DNA from: Trabulsiella odontotermitis
GTDB taxonomy: Bacteria; Pseudomonadota; Gammaproteobacteria; Enterobacterales; Enterobacteriaceae
Assembly: GCF_001297775.1 (NCBI RefSeq)
Contig: NZ_LIFX01000012.1
Location: forward strand, 185,901-249,900
Reading direction: 5' to 3'
Length of the DNA stretch: 64,000 bases
Notes under the pieces: generated by a model
The model's input: the letters and a program-made list of their open reading frames with translations, nothing else
What the model was told of the DNA's origin: nothing
Databases searched by the model: none
Program-made: the position numbers and the translations under genes
In this document: one piece after another, positions 18,812 through 28,837 of the stretch
How the letters are laid out: each line of letters starts with the position of its first letter
How positions within the stretch are numbered: the stretch's first letter is position 1

Positions 18812-21222
18812 TTGCACGCTGGTTCTGGCGCGAGTGGCGCTCGCCCTCGCTGCTGATCGTCTGGATGGCGCTAAGCCTGGCCGTCGCCTGTGTGCTGGCG
18901 CTCGGCAATATCAGCGATCGAATGGAAAAAGGGCTCAATCAGCAAAGCCGCGATTTTATGGCGGGCGATCGCCAGTTGCGCAGCTCCCGCGAAGTGCCTG
19001 ACGCATGGATAGCCCGAGCGCGTGAGGAAGGGTTAAAAGTCGGCGAGCAACTGAATTTCACCACCATGACCTTTGCCGGAGATACGCCGCAACTTGCCAA
19101 CGTCAAAGCGGTGGACGATCTCTATCCGCTGTATGGCAAGCTGGAAACCGACCCGCCCGGGCTCAAACCGACCGCCGGAACGGTGCTGCTGGCGCCGCGC
19201 CTGATGGCGTTGCTGGATCTTAAACCCGGCGACAACATTGACGTGGGCGATGCCACGCTACGGATCGCCGGGGCGGTGATCCAGGAGCCGGACGGTGGAT
19301 TCAATCCTTTCCAGATGGCACCGCGGTTGATGATGAACATGGCCGATGTGGCGAAAACCGGCGCGGTGCAGCCGGGAAGCCGCATCAGCTGGCGCTATAA
19401 ATTTGCCGGTACGCCGGACCAGCTCGAAAGCTATGAGAAATGGCTGTTACCGCAGCTCAAACCGGAGCATCGCTGGTACGGGCTGGAACAGGACGACGGC
19501 GCGCTGGGAAAATCTCTTGAGCGTTCGCAACAGTTTTTGCTGCTTTCCGCGTTACTGACACTGCTGCTGGCGGTGGCGGCCGTCGCTGTGGCGATGGGGC
19601 ACTATTGCCGTAGCCGTTACGATCTGGTGGCGATCCTGAAAACGCTGGGCGCCGGGCGGGTGCAACTGCGCAAGCTGATTATCGGCCAGTGGCTGTTGTT
19701 GCTGGTGATTTCCGTCGTGACCGGCGGCGTCATCGGGCTGTTGTTTGAACAAATCTTAATGATCCTGCTGAAACCGGTGCTGCCCGCCACGCTGCCGCCC
19801 GCCAGTTTCTGGCCGTGGCTGTGGGCGGTGGGGGCAATGGTGGTGATTTCGCTGCTGGTCGGGCTGCGTCCCTATCGGTTGCTGCTGGCAACACAGCCGC
19901 TGCGCGTCCTGCGCGGTGATGTCGTCGCGCAGGTCTGGCCGCTGCACTATTACATCCCGGTGATTACTGTGGTGGTTATTCTGCTGCTGGCGTGGCTGAT
20001 GGGCGGCAGCATGCTGCTGTGGTCGGTACTGGCTGGTGCGGTGGTGCTGGCGCTGCTGTGTGGCGTGGTGGGCTGGATCCTGCTCAACGTCCTCAAACGG
20101 CTGACGCTGAAAGCGCTCCCGTTGCGTCTTGCCGTTAACCGTCTGCTGCGCCAGCCGTGGGCCACGCTCAGCCAGCTGGCGGCCTTCTCGCTGTCGTTCA
20201 TGCTACTGGCGCTGTTGCTGGTGCTGCGCGGTGATCTGCTGGATCGCTGGCAACAGCAGTTGCCGCCGGAAAGCCCGAACTACTTCCTGATTAACATCGC
20301 GCCGGAGCAGGTGGAGCCGGTGAAATCGTTCCTGGCCGGGCATCAGGTGACGCCGGAAGCGTTTTACCCCATCGTCCGCGCGCGACTGACGCAGATTAAC
20401 GGCGAGCCGACGGAAGGCAACAGCGATGAATCCCTGAACCGCGAGCTGAATCTGACCTGGCAAAGCCAGCGCCCGGAGCACAATCCGATCATTGACGGCA
20501 ACTGGCCGCCGAAAGCCGGAGAGGTCTCTATCGAAGAGGGGCTGGCCGAACGGCTGAACATTAAAACTGGCGATAGCGTCACGTTTACCGGCGATACCCA
20601 GGAATTCACCGCAAAAGTCTCCAGTATTCGCAAAGTCGACTGGGAGAGCCTGCGTCCTAATTTCTTCTTTATTTTTCCGCCAGGCGCGCTGGATGGACAG
20701 CCACAGAGCTGGCTGACCAGCTTCCGCTGGGATAACGGCAATACGCTGCTGACTCAGTTGAATCGCCAGTTCCCGACGGTCAGTCTGCTGGATATCGGCG
20801 CGATCCTTCAGCAGGTCGGGCAGGTGCTGGGGCAGGTGAGCCGGGCGCTGGAGGTGATGGTGGTGCTGGTCACTGCCTGTGGCATTCTGCTGTTGCTGGC
20901 GCAGGTGCAGGTTGGTATGCGCCAGCGTCATCAGGAACTGGTGGTCTACCGTACGCTTGGCGCAGGCAAACGGCTGCTGCGGCTGACGCTGTGGTCGGAA
21001 TTCGCCCTGTTGGGTGTGGTCTCCGGGCTGGTGGCCGCTATCGGTGCGGAAACCGCGCTGGCGGTCTTGCAGACAAAAGTGTTTGATTTCCCGTGGGAGC
21101 CTGACTGGCGGCTGTGGGTTACGTTACCCGTCTGCGGGGCGATTTTGCTGTCGCTGTGCGGCGGCTGGCTCGGTACGCGCCTGCTGAAAGGCAAAGCGCT
21201 GTTCCGTCAGTTCAGCGGTTGA
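18808..21222 (+). CDS. ybbP: ABC transporter permease YbbP (FtsX-like)
   Basis: Inner-membrane permease partner of YbbA, 804 residues, with two FtsX-type permease modules: an N-terminal transmembrane helix, a large periplasmic domain (about residues 40-240), a cluster of helices around 250-470, a second periplasmic domain (about 490-680), and a final bundle of three helices. This is the ten-helix layout of the family. No rhs element follows, unlike E. coli K-12. Confidence 0.95.
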   Translation: MIARWFWREWRSPSLLIVWMALSLAVACVLALGNISDRMEKGLNQQSRDFMAGDRQLRSSREVPDAWIARAREEGLKVGEQLNFTTMTFAGDTPQLANVKAVDDLYPLYGKLETDPPGLKPTAGTVLLAPRLMALLDLKPGDNIDVGDATLRIAGAVIQEPDGGFNPFQMAPRLMMNMADVAKTGAVQPGSRISWRYKFAGTPDQLESYEKWLLPQLKPEHRWYGLEQDDGALGKSLERSQQFLLLSALLTLLLAVAAVAVAMGHYCRSRYDLVAILKTLGAGRVQLRKLIIGQWLLLLVISVVTGGVIGLLFEQILMILLKPVLPATLPPASFWPWLWAVGAMVVISLLVGLRPYRLLLATQPLRVLRGDVVAQVWPLHYYIPVITVVVILLLAWLMGGSMLLWSVLAGAVVLALLCGVVGWILLNVLKRLTLKALPLRLAVNRLLRQPWATLSQLAAFSLSFMLLALLLVLRGDLLDRWQQQLPPESPNYFLINIAPEQVEPVKSFLAGHQVTPEAFYPIVRARLTQINGEPTEGNSDESLNRELNLTWQSQRPEHNPIIDGNWPPKAGEVSIEEGLAERLNIKTGDSVTFTGDTQEFTAKVSSIRKVDWESLRPNFFFIFPPGALDGQPQSWLTSFRWDNGNTLLTQLNRQFPTVSLLDIGAILQQVGQVLGQVSRALEVMVVLVTACGILLLLAQVQVGMRQRHQELVVYRTLGAGKRLLRLTLWSEFALLGVVSGLVAAIGAETALAVLQTKVFDFPWEPDWRLWVTLPVCGAILLSLCGGWLGTRLLKGKALFRQFSG

Positions 21223-21231
21223 GTGTGATAA

Positions 21232-21257
21232 AAACAGGCGGGGTTTCCCGCCTGTTT
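21232..21257. terminator. Bidirectional terminator between ybbP and mnmH
   Basis: Eleven-bp stem AAACAGGCGGG / CCCGCCTGTTT with a 4-nt loop and A/T runs on both sides, placed between convergent stop codons. Confidence 0.85.
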
Positions 21258-21261
21258 CAAC

Positions 21262-22344
21262 CTATTTTCTCAGCCACGCTTTCACGCTCTGCCAGTTGCC
21301 GCGAAAAACGATATTGCCGGCTTTGCGCTCCAGCTGATAGCGGTACATCGGATCGTAATACTCATTCAACAGTGGCACCAGCCAGCTGAAATGCGCCTCG
21401 GTTGAGCCTGTCCGCTGTTGTTGCAGCAACGCGGTGTCGAGATAGTCGGTCAACTGCGCAAAGCGCTGTAACCCCAGACGACGGCGGATAGCGAACAGCC
21501 CGTGATGCAGATAGTCGCTGTACGCCTGCCAGCCCGCGTCTTCCCCCATCGCAGCGATAAAATCGTGATGCATGCGGGTGAAATACTCTTCCTGCAGACG
21601 TTCGAGACGAATATCAAACGGATCTTCCACCACCGCAATCGGCGACTGCGCCATGCGCTCCCGCAGACACTCCGGCAGATGGTTAGCGCCGATCATATGG
21701 CTTTCATCTTCCAGCACCCAGCGCAGGTTATCGTTCTGCTGCGCGTTTTTCAGCAGCGCTACGGCCAGGTGATTTTCGAACGTGGCCTGCGGCAGTTGCG
21801 CCTGTAACGTGCGGCCAAACGATGACCCGCGGTGGTGCGCCAGCCCTTCGAGATCAATGCCCTGCGCCATCTCGCGCACCAGTTGCGTTTTGCCGTTGCC
21901 GGTACAGCCGCCGACCAGCACCAGCGGGTGTTGCACCAGTGATTCTGTCGCCTGAATGGCGGCCTGGCGCAGCGCTTTATAGCCACCGGCTACCAGAGGA
22001 AAATCGACGCCATTTTCTTTCAGCCATTGCTGAACGATGTGTGAACGCTGTCCGCCGCGGGCGCAGCTCAGGTATCCGTGCGGATGACGGGTGCAGGCCT
22101 CGCGCCAGGCGGTGAGACGTCGGGCGCGTTTTTCGCCGCTGACTAACTGATGACCGAGCGCCAGCGCGGCTTCCGAACCCTGGCGTTTATAGCAGGTGCC
22201 AACAGCGGCACGTTCGTCGTCATCCATCAGCGGAATATTTACGGCGGCGGGCATGGCGCCCTGGCTGAATTCAACCGGGGCGCGAACGTCAATAATGGGG
22301 ATATCCGCGCTGAGGATCGCGCAGTAATCCGTCCCATCGTTCAT
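21262..22344 (-). CDS. mnmH: tRNA 2-selenouridine synthase
   Basis: Converts 2-thiouridine to 2-selenouridine at the wobble position of certain tRNAs using selenophosphate. The N-terminal rhodanese domain carries the catalytic Cys in [10 protein letters not shown] (near residue 95); the C-terminal half begins with the P-loop GGCTGNGKT near residue 145. The ATG at 22344 (MNDGTDY, 360 residues) has GAAGGA upstream and replaces a TTG two codons earlier. It neighbours purK directly, without the allantoin genes found in K-12. Also called selU/ybbB. Confidence 0.95.
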   Translation of the reverse strand: MNDGTDYCAILSADIPIIDVRAPVEFSQGAMPAAVNIPLMDDDERAAVGTCYKRQGSEAALALGHQLVSGEKRARRLTAWREACTRHPHGYLSCARGGQRSHIVQQWLKENGVDFPLVAGGYKALRQAAIQATESLVQHPLVLVGGCTGNGKTQLVREMAQGIDLEGLAHHRGSSFGRTLQAQLPQATFENHLAVALLKNAQQNDNLRWVLEDESHMIGANHLPECLRERMAQSPIAVVEDPFDIRLERLQEEYFTRMHHDFIAAMGEDAGWQAYSDYLHHGLFAIRRRLGLQRFAQLTDYLDTALLQQQRTGSTEAHFSWLVPLLNEYYDPMYRYQLERKAGNIVFRGNWQSVKAWLRK

Positions 22345-22451
22345 GGGCAAATCCTTCTGTGAAAGCTGAGCCGATCAGGGCATCGGGGAAGTTTACGCGC
22401 CATGAGGTGTGCCGGGGAAGAGGGAAAAGCGGAATTCCCCGGCGAAAGCGG

Positions 22452-23519
22452 TTATTTCAGATGATTTTGCACCCACGCGATGCCACTGGCATATTCGGCG
22501 GGCAGAATCGGTGTCAGCGCTTCGAGCGTGGCGTACAGCCTGTCGGTGTCGCTGTCGTTCAGATTGAGATGCCCGACTTTGCGGCCCGGACGCACGTCTT
22601 TGTCGTACCAGTGCAGATGCACCAGCGGCAGCTTCAGCCAGTCGTAGTTCAGGTCGGTGCCGATCAGGTTGATCATCACCGACGGGCTGTTGACCACCGG
22701 CGGCGGCAGCGGTAAATCAGTCACGCCGCGCAGATGCAGCTCAAACTGGCTGATTGACGCGCCGTTCTGCGTCCAGTGCCCACTGTTGTGAACGCGTGGC
22801 GCCAGTTCGTTAATCAACAAGCCTGATGGCGTGACAAAACACTCCATCGCCATCACGCCGACGTAATTCAGTTCGTTCATGATTGCGGTGAGCATCTTCT
22901 CAGCCTGCGCCTGCTGCTGAGCATCGGCCTGCGGAAACGCCACGCTGACGCGTAAAATGCCGTCCTGATGCAAATTGTGCGTTAGCGGGTAGAACACGGT
23001 GCTGCCATCATGGGCGCGGGCACCGACCAGCGACACTTCGCCGGAGAATTTAATGCCCTGCTCAACGATGCATTCGCCGTAACATTCCTGCGGCAGCTCG
23101 TCGGTTTCACCCGCGCGCAGACGCCACTGACCGCGACCGTCATAACCCCCGGTACGGCGCTTAACGATTGCCAGCTCGCCAAGACGCGCAAACACGCCCG
23201 GCCATTCGCTGGCGTCTGCCAGCAGTTGCCACGGCGCGGTGGGCAATCCGAGCTTATCGAACAGTGATTTCTGAGTCAGGCGATCGGCGATAATCGGGAA
23301 CACGTCGCGGTTGACGAACGCCGGGTGACGCGCCAGTTCGCGGGTCAGCGCCGTTTCCGGCCAGCGTTCGATTTCAGCGGTGATCACGCTCTGATGAAAC
23401 GGCACGGCTTCGGGATCGGCCTCCAGGCCGACCGGCCAGACGGCAATGCCCAGCGGTTCACCCGCCTGGCGCAGCATCCGGCCAAGCTGACCGTTGCCGA
23501 GCACGCAAACCTGCTTCAT
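22452..23519 (-). CDS. purK: 5-(carboxyamino)imidazole ribonucleotide synthase
   Basis: ATP-grasp enzyme of purine synthesis converting AIR plus bicarbonate to N5-CAIR. The 355-residue protein begins with the GNGQLGRML motif, has ATP-grasp elements ([17 protein letters not shown]) and the metal-binding block [28 protein letters not shown]. It overlaps purE by four bases (ATGA); the order purE-purK is the classic operon under PurR. Confidence 0.97.
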   Translation of the reverse strand: MKQVCVLGNGQLGRMLRQAGEPLGIAVWPVGLEADPEAVPFHQSVITAEIERWPETALTRELARHPAFVNRDVFPIIADRLTQKSLFDKLGLPTAPWQLLADASEWPGVFARLGELAIVKRRTGGYDGRGQWRLRAGETDELPQECYGECIVEQGIKFSGEVSLVGARAHDGSTVFYPLTHNLHQDGILRVSVAFPQADAQQQAQAEKMLTAIMNELNYVGVMAMECFVTPSGLLINELAPRVHNSGHWTQNGASISQFELHLRGVTDLPLPPPVVNSPSVMINLIGTDLNYDWLKLPLVHLHWYDKDVRPGRKVGHLNLNDSDTDRLYATLEALTPILPAEYASGIAWVQNHLK

Positions 23520-24025
23520 GCCGCACCCCGCGGATCCGGGTTATTCAGTACGTCATCGGTTTGTGCTTTGCGCCAGTCACTCAGACGCTGGTGCAGGGCC
23601 GCGTCGTGCTGGGCGAGAATTTGTGCAGCCAGCAGAGCCGCGTTTGCCGCACCCGCTTTACCGATCGCCAGCGTGCCAACCGGAATGCCGCGCGGCATCT
23701 GGACGATGGAGTAGAGGCTGTCGACCCCGCTCAGCGCGGCGCTTTGCACCGGCACGCCGAGTACCGGCACCAGGGTTTTCGCGGCAATCATGCCCGGCAG
23801 ATGCGCCGCGCCGCCCGCGCCCGCAATAATCACCTGATAGCCGTTCGCTTCCGCGCTTTCGGCAAAGCTGAACAGTTTGTCAGGGGTACGGTGAGCGGAA
23901 ACCACTTCGGCGTGGTACGGAACATTCAGGGCGTCGAGAATTTCGCTGGCGAACTGCATGGTTGCCCAGTCGCTTTTGGACCCCATAACGATGGCGATAC
24001 GTGCCGGATTAGTGCGGGAAGACAT
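23516..24025 (-). CDS. purE: N5-carboxyaminoimidazole ribonucleotide mutase
   Basis: Moves the carboxyl group of N5-CAIR to give CAIR in purine synthesis. The ATG at 24025 gives [20 protein letters not shown], 169 residues as in E. coli, and AGGAG lies about 11 bases upstream; longer in-frame extensions run through the promoter. Conserved SAHRTPDKL and [12 protein letters not shown] motifs are present. A PurR box lies 73 bp upstream. Confidence 0.97.
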   Translation of the reverse strand: MSSRTNPARIAIVMGSKSDWATMQFASEILDALNVPYHAEVVSAHRTPDKLFSFAESAEANGYQVIIAGAGGAAHLPGMIAAKTLVPVLGVPVQSAALSGVDSLYSIVQMPRGIPVGTLAIGKAGAANAALLAAQILAQHDAALHQRLSDWRKAQTDDVLNNPDPRGAA

Positions 24026-24097
24026 GCGTCTTAAAACTCCTGTGGGTGTCATACACACTGCTGCAGAGGGCACAGAGAATAGCACGGAAAACCGGCA

Positions 24098-24113
24098 AGG
24101 AAAACGGTTGCGC
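24098..24113 (-). promoter_or_regulatory. PurR operator of purEK
   Basis: In the purE direction the 16-mer GCGCAACCGTTTTCCT fits the PurR consensus ACGCAAACGTTTTCNT at all but two defined positions and stands in the purE leader, where the E. coli operator is. Confidence 0.85.
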
Positions 24114-24142
24114 AGCCATGAAATCACGATACCCGAAGAGGG

Positions 24143-25084
24143 TCAGAATAAATTCTGCTGGAAGATCACCGGTTGTAACAGGTGTGGATCCACCCCGGTG
24201 GCGTCACCGAGTAAAAAGGGGCTGTGGGGATCGTGCTTTTTGAAATTGCTGTTCGCCAGGTTGTGATTGAAGGTGGCATAGCAATATTTGCAGCCATGCA
24301 AACAGGTATTGTATGCCCCGATATCAATGCTTTTGATACAACCGCAGGCTTCACGCTGACCGGGATCTTTACTGCTTGCCAGTGACAGACCAAACAGCGT
24401 GTTGATCAGCGCGTCGTCGATGCATTTGCCATGCAGAATGCCCTGCATCGCCAGGTCAACGTCCTCGGCACAGGAATAAATCTCCAGACCATGCTGCCGG
24501 GCGATGTCCGCCATCTTTTGCGAGAGCGACAAGCAGAGTTCATGGTTGTGGGTAATATCGCTGTACACCAGTGAATCGACGGTTTTCAGGTTTTTTTCGG
24601 TTTTCTGATAGAAATCCGCAAAGCTAATCACGACGCGGCGGGTGTGGCCTTCCAGTTCACCCGCCAGTTTGCTGAACAGGCGAAGATGCTCATCAAAAGG
24701 CAGCATGTTAGAGAACAGGATAGGATCGTAACGCCAGATCACTTTGTCAGCGCCCACTTTCGCTGACAACTGTTTAAACACATCGATCGCCTTATGCGGG
24801 TTCAGCGTTTTTGCTTCCAGTACGCGCGGGTAACCCGTAATGGTGAACTGGAAATAAAAGCGATGCCCGAGTTCGCTCAACTCATCAAGATAGGGGAGCA
24901 ATTTTGTGGGGTTGCGCGTCCAGAACACGATGGCATCAACATCTTCTGGCAACAGCGAGACGCGCGATATCTGATGATAGTTAAACGGATTGCGGGTCAG
25001 CAAAAACCCCGCACGAATACGGTTCATCAACCATTCGCTATAAAACGCAGGAATGTCAGTGCGGCGACTGGCGCTGATGATCAT
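24143..25084 (-). CDS. DUF1848 family protein with radical-SAM-like cysteine cluster
   Basis: I recognise the DUF1848 family from MIISASRRTDIPAFYSEW at the N terminus, the VFWTRNP and VIWRYDP motifs (near residues 55 and 116) and the C-terminal cysteine block. Function is unknown. Cys247, Cys249, Cys261, Cys265 and Cys268 are visible; the last three form C-x3-C-x2-C (CLHGCKYC), the spacing of a radical-SAM [4Fe-4S] site, though placed near the C terminus. It is 313 residues. Its start overlaps the stop of the upstream methyltransferase-like gene by four bases, so the two are probably one operon. Neither gene is at this place (purE-lpxH) in E. coli K-12, suggesting insertion. Confidence 0.85.
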   Translation of the reverse strand: MIISASRRTDIPAFYSEWLMNRIRAGFLLTRNPFNYHQISRVSLLPEDVDAIVFWTRNPTKLLPYLDELSELGHRFYFQFTITGYPRVLEAKTLNPHKAIDVFKQLSAKVGADKVIWRYDPILFSNMLPFDEHLRLFSKLAGELEGHTRRVVISFADFYQKTEKNLKTVDSLVYSDITHNHELCLSLSQKMADIARQHGLEIYSCAEDVDLAMQGILHGKCIDDALINTLFGLSLASSKDPGQREACGCIKSIDIGAYNTCLHGCKYCYATFNHNLANSNFKKHDPHSPFLLGDATGVDPHLLQPVIFQQNLF

Positions 25085-25920
25085 CGCGTGTATTCCAGAA
25101 TTTGGTAGTTCATATAGCTGTTCGTCAGCACCGGATTATGGACGACCCGGCATTTACAATCCAGCTCTGCACCTTCTTCGCAAAGATGTTTTCCTTCTTC
25201 TGGATAGTCGAAACCATAATTTATTGCTTTTAATCCTAAAAATTGTTTTCCGCCCCGGTAAAACGTCTCATCACTGGGATCTTCAGTTGTGAAGCCCTGC
25301 TTTAACATCGCGTCATGAACGAGTGAAAAAAGTTCAACATGATGATGGTTGAGGTTGTGATTGACGGTAATAAAAGAATTGAGGAAGTAGACGGTATCTT
25401 TTGGTGTACTGGCTATTTTGCTGGCGAACGCCTGCATATCAATATTTTCAGCAATATCACCCAGTGATTTCGGGAAGATAAAAACATCCGTATCATTAAG
25501 TTCAGTTTGCGTGATGTCGGCAATGGACATCGTTTTTAAGCACAGGTTATTGTCGCTTTCAGGAAGTAAATCTCTTGTTTTCCATTTGCTGATGTCATAA
25601 CCAGAATAATCGAATTCAATATCTTGCAGATTATGCATAAGCGCAAAGTAATCCGGATAGAGGCCGCAGCCAAAAGAAGAGACATTTATTTCGTCTACGC
25701 CTTTCTCTTCCAGCCTTTCGGCTAACTCACTGGCAAGCACACAATATTCAAAGTAATAAGCGGGAAGGTATTTTAGCGCATAAATTTTTTGATAAATTTC
25801 ATCATCATAATTGCCATTTACCGGTGATGCTTCAGAGTAACCACACAAATCACCATCCTGCATGATGCTGTCATAAAAATTATTGACAACCTCATGGATA
25901 AAATCACGTTCTATGTTCAT
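25081..25920 (-). CDS. Putative class I SAM-dependent methyltransferase-like protein
   Basis: Not a family I can name. The 279-residue product has a plausible SAM-binding motif I, VSSFGCGLYPDYFAL (near residue 85), an acidic motif II YSGYDISKW, and DVFIFPKSL in the motif IV position, which together suggest a Rossmann-type methyltransferase. Several Cys occur, including CKC near the C terminus. I took ATG 25920 (MNIERDF) with GGGA upstream; an ATG 12 codons earlier lacks a ribosome-binding site. It is coupled to the DUF1848 gene by an ATGA overlap. The reading is richer in A/T than its core neighbours, a sign of transfer. Confidence 0.7.
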   Translation of the reverse strand: MNIERDFIHEVVNNFYDSIMQDGDLCGYSEASPVNGNYDDEIYQKIYALKYLPAYYFEYCVLASELAERLEEKGVDEINVSSFGCGLYPDYFALMHNLQDIEFDYSGYDISKWKTRDLLPESDNNLCLKTMSIADITQTELNDTDVFIFPKSLGDIAENIDMQAFASKIASTPKDTVYFLNSFITVNHNLNHHHVELFSLVHDAMLKQGFTTEDPSDETFYRGGKQFLGLKAINYGFDYPEEGKHLCEEGAELDCKCRVVHNPVLTNSYMNYQILEYTR

Positions 25921-26016
25921 AACGATCCCGCAATATTTATTATTTCGTTCCAGCATAGCGGTACCGGAACCCGGGATGATGATCTACATCAGTAGAACAT
26001 AGCGGGAAAAGCAAAT

Positions 26017-26739
26017 TTAAAACGGGAAGGCGATAAGTTCAACGTTCTCAGCTGTCACTTTGATCATCGACCCTTCGCTGTGCCAGGCACCCAGCACGGC
26101 GCGAAACGCCTCGTCGCCATTGGCCTGTAAGGCATGGATCGCCGGGCGATGGGTGTGCCCGTGGATCAGCCATTGCACGCGGTGTTTTTCCATCACGCTG
26201 ACCACCGCCTGAGGGTTAACGTCCATCACTTCTAAGGATTTACTGCTGTTAGCGGCTTTACTGCCTGCGCGCATGCGGGCGGCGATTTTCTGGCGGATAA
26301 ACAGCGGCAGGGCGAGAAACAGCGTCTGGATCCACGGCGTGTGCACTTTTTTGCGAAACGCCTGATAGCCGGTATCGTCAGTACAGAGCGTATCGCCATG
26401 CATGATCAGCACCCGGCGACCGTTGATGTCCAGTACCTTTTCTTCCGGCAGCAGGAGCATTCCGCTTTCGCGCGCGAAGCGTTTGCCGACGAGGAAATCA
26501 CGGTTGCCGTGGATGAAATAGCAGGGAACGCCAGCATCCACCAGCGCGTGAATGGCGGCGGCAATTTCACGATGCAGCGGGTTCGGATCGTCATCACCGA
26601 TCCACGCTTCAAACAGATCGCCCAGAATACAGAGCGCGTCCGCCTGACGGGCTTCACCGTTTAAAAATCGCAGAAAACCGGCGGTGATCGCCGGTTCTTC
26701 TGTGTGCAGATGTAAGTCTGCAATAAAGAGTGTCGCCAC
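26017..26739 (-). CDS. lpxH: UDP-2,3-diacylglucosamine pyrophosphatase
   Basis: Lipid A pathway enzyme that hydrolyses UDP-2,3-diacylglucosamine to lipid X at the inner membrane. A calcineurin-like metallophosphoesterase of 240 residues: [35 protein letters not shown] and HGHTHRP metal-binding motifs are all present. Starts three bases after the ppiB stop. Confidence 0.97.
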   Translation of the reverse strand: MATLFIADLHLHTEEPAITAGFLRFLNGEARQADALCILGDLFEAWIGDDDPNPLHREIAAAIHALVDAGVPCYFIHGNRDFLVGKRFARESGMLLLPEEKVLDINGRRVLIMHGDTLCTDDTGYQAFRKKVHTPWIQTLFLALPLFIRQKIAARMRAGSKAANSSKSLEVMDVNPQAVVSVMEKHRVQWLIHGHTHRPAIHALQANGDEAFRAVLGAWHSEGSMIKVTAENVELIAFPF

Positions 26740-26742
26740 GAA

Positions 26743-27237
26743 TTACTCGCTGACGGTCACGCTTTCGATGATGACGTCCTCTTTCGGCACGTCCTGATGC
26801 ATCCCGCTGCGGCCAGTGGAGACGCCTTTGATCTTGTCGACGACGTCCATCCCTTCAACGACTTCGGCGAAGACGCAGTAGCCCCAACCCTGCAGGCTTT
26901 CGCCGGAGAAGTTGAGGAAGTCGTTATCCGCGACGTTGATGAAGAACTGCGCAGTAGCGGAGTGCGGTGCTTGAGTACGGGCCATTGCCAGCGTACCACG
27001 GCTGTTTTTCAGACCGTTATTGGCTTCGTTTTTGATCGCCGCTTTGGTCTCTTTCTGATGCATGCCAGGCTCGAAACCGCCGCCCTGGATCATAAACCCA
27101 TTGATTACACGGTGGAAAATGGTGTTGTTGTAGAAACCTTCGCGGCAATAGTCCAGGAAGTTCTTAACTGTTTCAGGCGCTTTTTCATCAAAAGTTTTGA
27201 TAACGATATCGCCATGATTAGTGTGGAAAGTAACCAT
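26743..27237 (-). CDS. ppiB: Cytoplasmic peptidyl-prolyl cis-trans isomerase B (cyclophilin)
   Basis: Cyclophilin-type foldase of 164 residues from ATG 27237 ([11 protein letters not shown]), the E. coli length; an upstream extension is in frame but unneeded. Active-site segments [13 protein letters not shown], the [16 protein letters not shown] block and the [12 protein letters not shown] segment are conserved. No signal peptide. Upstream is cysS, divergent. Confidence 0.97.
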   Translation of the reverse strand: MVTFHTNHGDIVIKTFDEKAPETVKNFLDYCREGFYNNTIFHRVINGFMIQGGGFEPGMHQKETKAAIKNEANNGLKNSRGTLAMARTQAPHSATAQFFINVADNDFLNFSGESLQGWGYCVFAEVVEGMDVVDKIKGVSTGRSGMHQDVPKEDVIIESVTVSE

Positions 27238-27409
27238 TTTTGCATCCTGTTCCGGTAGAGTAGTGCGTAGACCCAACAGTGGGTCAGATGTAGGGGGCTG
27301 TTATAGCATAACCTTGGGGCGGGATCATCTTGCAATGTGTGCTGCTTCCGGATTGAATTACGGGTAGAATACGCGCTTTTCGTTCACACACGGATATATG
27401 GAATCTTCG

Positions 27410-28795
27410 ATGCTAAAAATCTTCAACACCATGACTCGTCAGAAAGAGGAATTCAAACCCATTCGTGCCGGGGAAGTCGGCATGTACGTGTGTGGCATTA
27501 CTGTTTACGATCTCTGTCATATTGGTCATGGTCGTACGTTCGTGGCGTTTGATGTCGTGACACGCTATTTGCGCTTCCTCGGCTACAAACTGAAATACGT
27601 GCGTAATATCACCGATATCGACGACAAAATTATTAAGCGCGCGAATGAAAATGGCGAAAATTTTGTCGCGCTGGTTGATCGTATGATCGCCGAAATGCAC
27701 AAAGATTTTGATGCACTTAATATTCTGCGACCGGACAGCGAACCGCGCGCCACGCACCATATTCATGAGATCATTGAGATCACCGAACGTCTGATTGAAC
27801 GCGGTCATGCTTATGTCGCAGATAACGGCGACGTGATGTTCTCCGTACCGACTGATCCAACCTACGGCCAGTTGTCGCGTCAGGATCTGGATCAACTGCA
27901 GGCAGGCGCACGTGTTGACGTGGTTGACGTCAAGCGCAACCCGATGGATTTCGTGCTGTGGAAAATGTCCAAAGCGGGCGAGCCGAGCTGGCCGTCACCG
28001 TGGGGCGAAGGGCGTCCGGGCTGGCACATCGAATGTTCGGCCATGAACTGCAAACAGCTGGGCACCCATTTTGATATTCATGGCGGCGGTTCGGATCTGA
28101 TGTTCCCGCATCACGAAAACGAAATTGCGCAGTCCACCTGTGCGCACGATGGCGAATACGTCAACACCTGGATGCACTCCGGGATGGTGATGGTGGATCG
28201 CGAAAAAATGTCCAAATCGCTGGGCAACTTCTTTACCGTTCGCGACGTGCTGAAGTATTACGATCCAGAAACCATCCGCTATTTCCTGATGTCCGGTCAC
28301 TACCGCAGCCAGCTGAACTACAGCGAAGAGAACCTTAAACAGGCGCGTTCGGCGCTGGAGCGTCTGTACACGGCGCTGCGCGGCACGGATAAGTCCGCCG
28401 CACCAGCAGGCGGCGAGGCGTTTGAAGCGCGTTTTATTGAAGCGATGGATGACGATTTCAACACCCCGGAAGCCTATTCCGTGCTGTTCGATATGGCGCG
28501 CGACGTTAACCGTCTGAAAACGGAAGATGCCGTAGCGGCAGATGCGATGGCGTCACATATGCGTAAACTCGCCGGTGTGCTGGGTCTGCTGGAGCAGGAT
28601 CCGGAAACTTTCCTGCAGAGCGGTGCGCAGGCGGATGACGATGAAGTTGCGGAGATTGAAGCGCTGATCAAACAGCGTCTGGAAGCCCGTCAGGCGAAAG
28701 ACTGGGCCGCGGCTGATGCGGCGCGCGACCGTCTGAACGAAATGGGCATCATCCTCGAAGACGGCCCGCAGGGCACCACCTGGCGCCGTAAGTAA
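27410..28795 (+). CDS. cysS: Cysteine--tRNA ligase
   Basis: Class I aminoacyl-tRNA synthetase charging tRNA-Cys, 461 residues from ATG 27410 ([10 protein letters not shown]). The Zn-site Cys in [17 protein letters not shown] with the HIGH motif, GWHIECSAM with further Zn ligands, and the [10 protein letters not shown] signature are intact. The C-terminal anticodon-binding part ends QGTTWRRK. Confidence 0.98.
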   Translation: MLKIFNTMTRQKEEFKPIRAGEVGMYVCGITVYDLCHIGHGRTFVAFDVVTRYLRFLGYKLKYVRNITDIDDKIIKRANENGENFVALVDRMIAEMHKDFDALNILRPDSEPRATHHIHEIIEITERLIERGHAYVADNGDVMFSVPTDPTYGQLSRQDLDQLQAGARVDVVDVKRNPMDFVLWKMSKAGEPSWPSPWGEGRPGWHIECSAMNCKQLGTHFDIHGGGSDLMFPHHENEIAQSTCAHDGEYVNTWMHSGMVMVDREKMSKSLGNFFTVRDVLKYYDPETIRYFLMSGHYRSQLNYSEENLKQARSALERLYTALRGTDKSAAPAGGEAFEARFIEAMDDDFNTPEAYSVLFDMARDVNRLKTEDAVAADAMASHMRKLAGVLGLLEQDPETFLQSGAQADDDEVAEIEALIKQRLEARQAKDWAAADAARDRLNEMGIILEDGPQGTTWRRK

Positions 28796-28804
28796 GTCAG
28801 TCAT

Positions 28805-28837
28805 GCCCGGTGGCGTTTACGCTTACCGGGCTTTTTT
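28805..28837 (+). terminator. Rho-independent terminator of cysS
   Basis: GCCCGGT and ACCGGGC arms, resembling a REP half, followed by a run of six T, immediately after the cysS stop and reaching the 3' end of ybcI. Confidence 0.85.
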
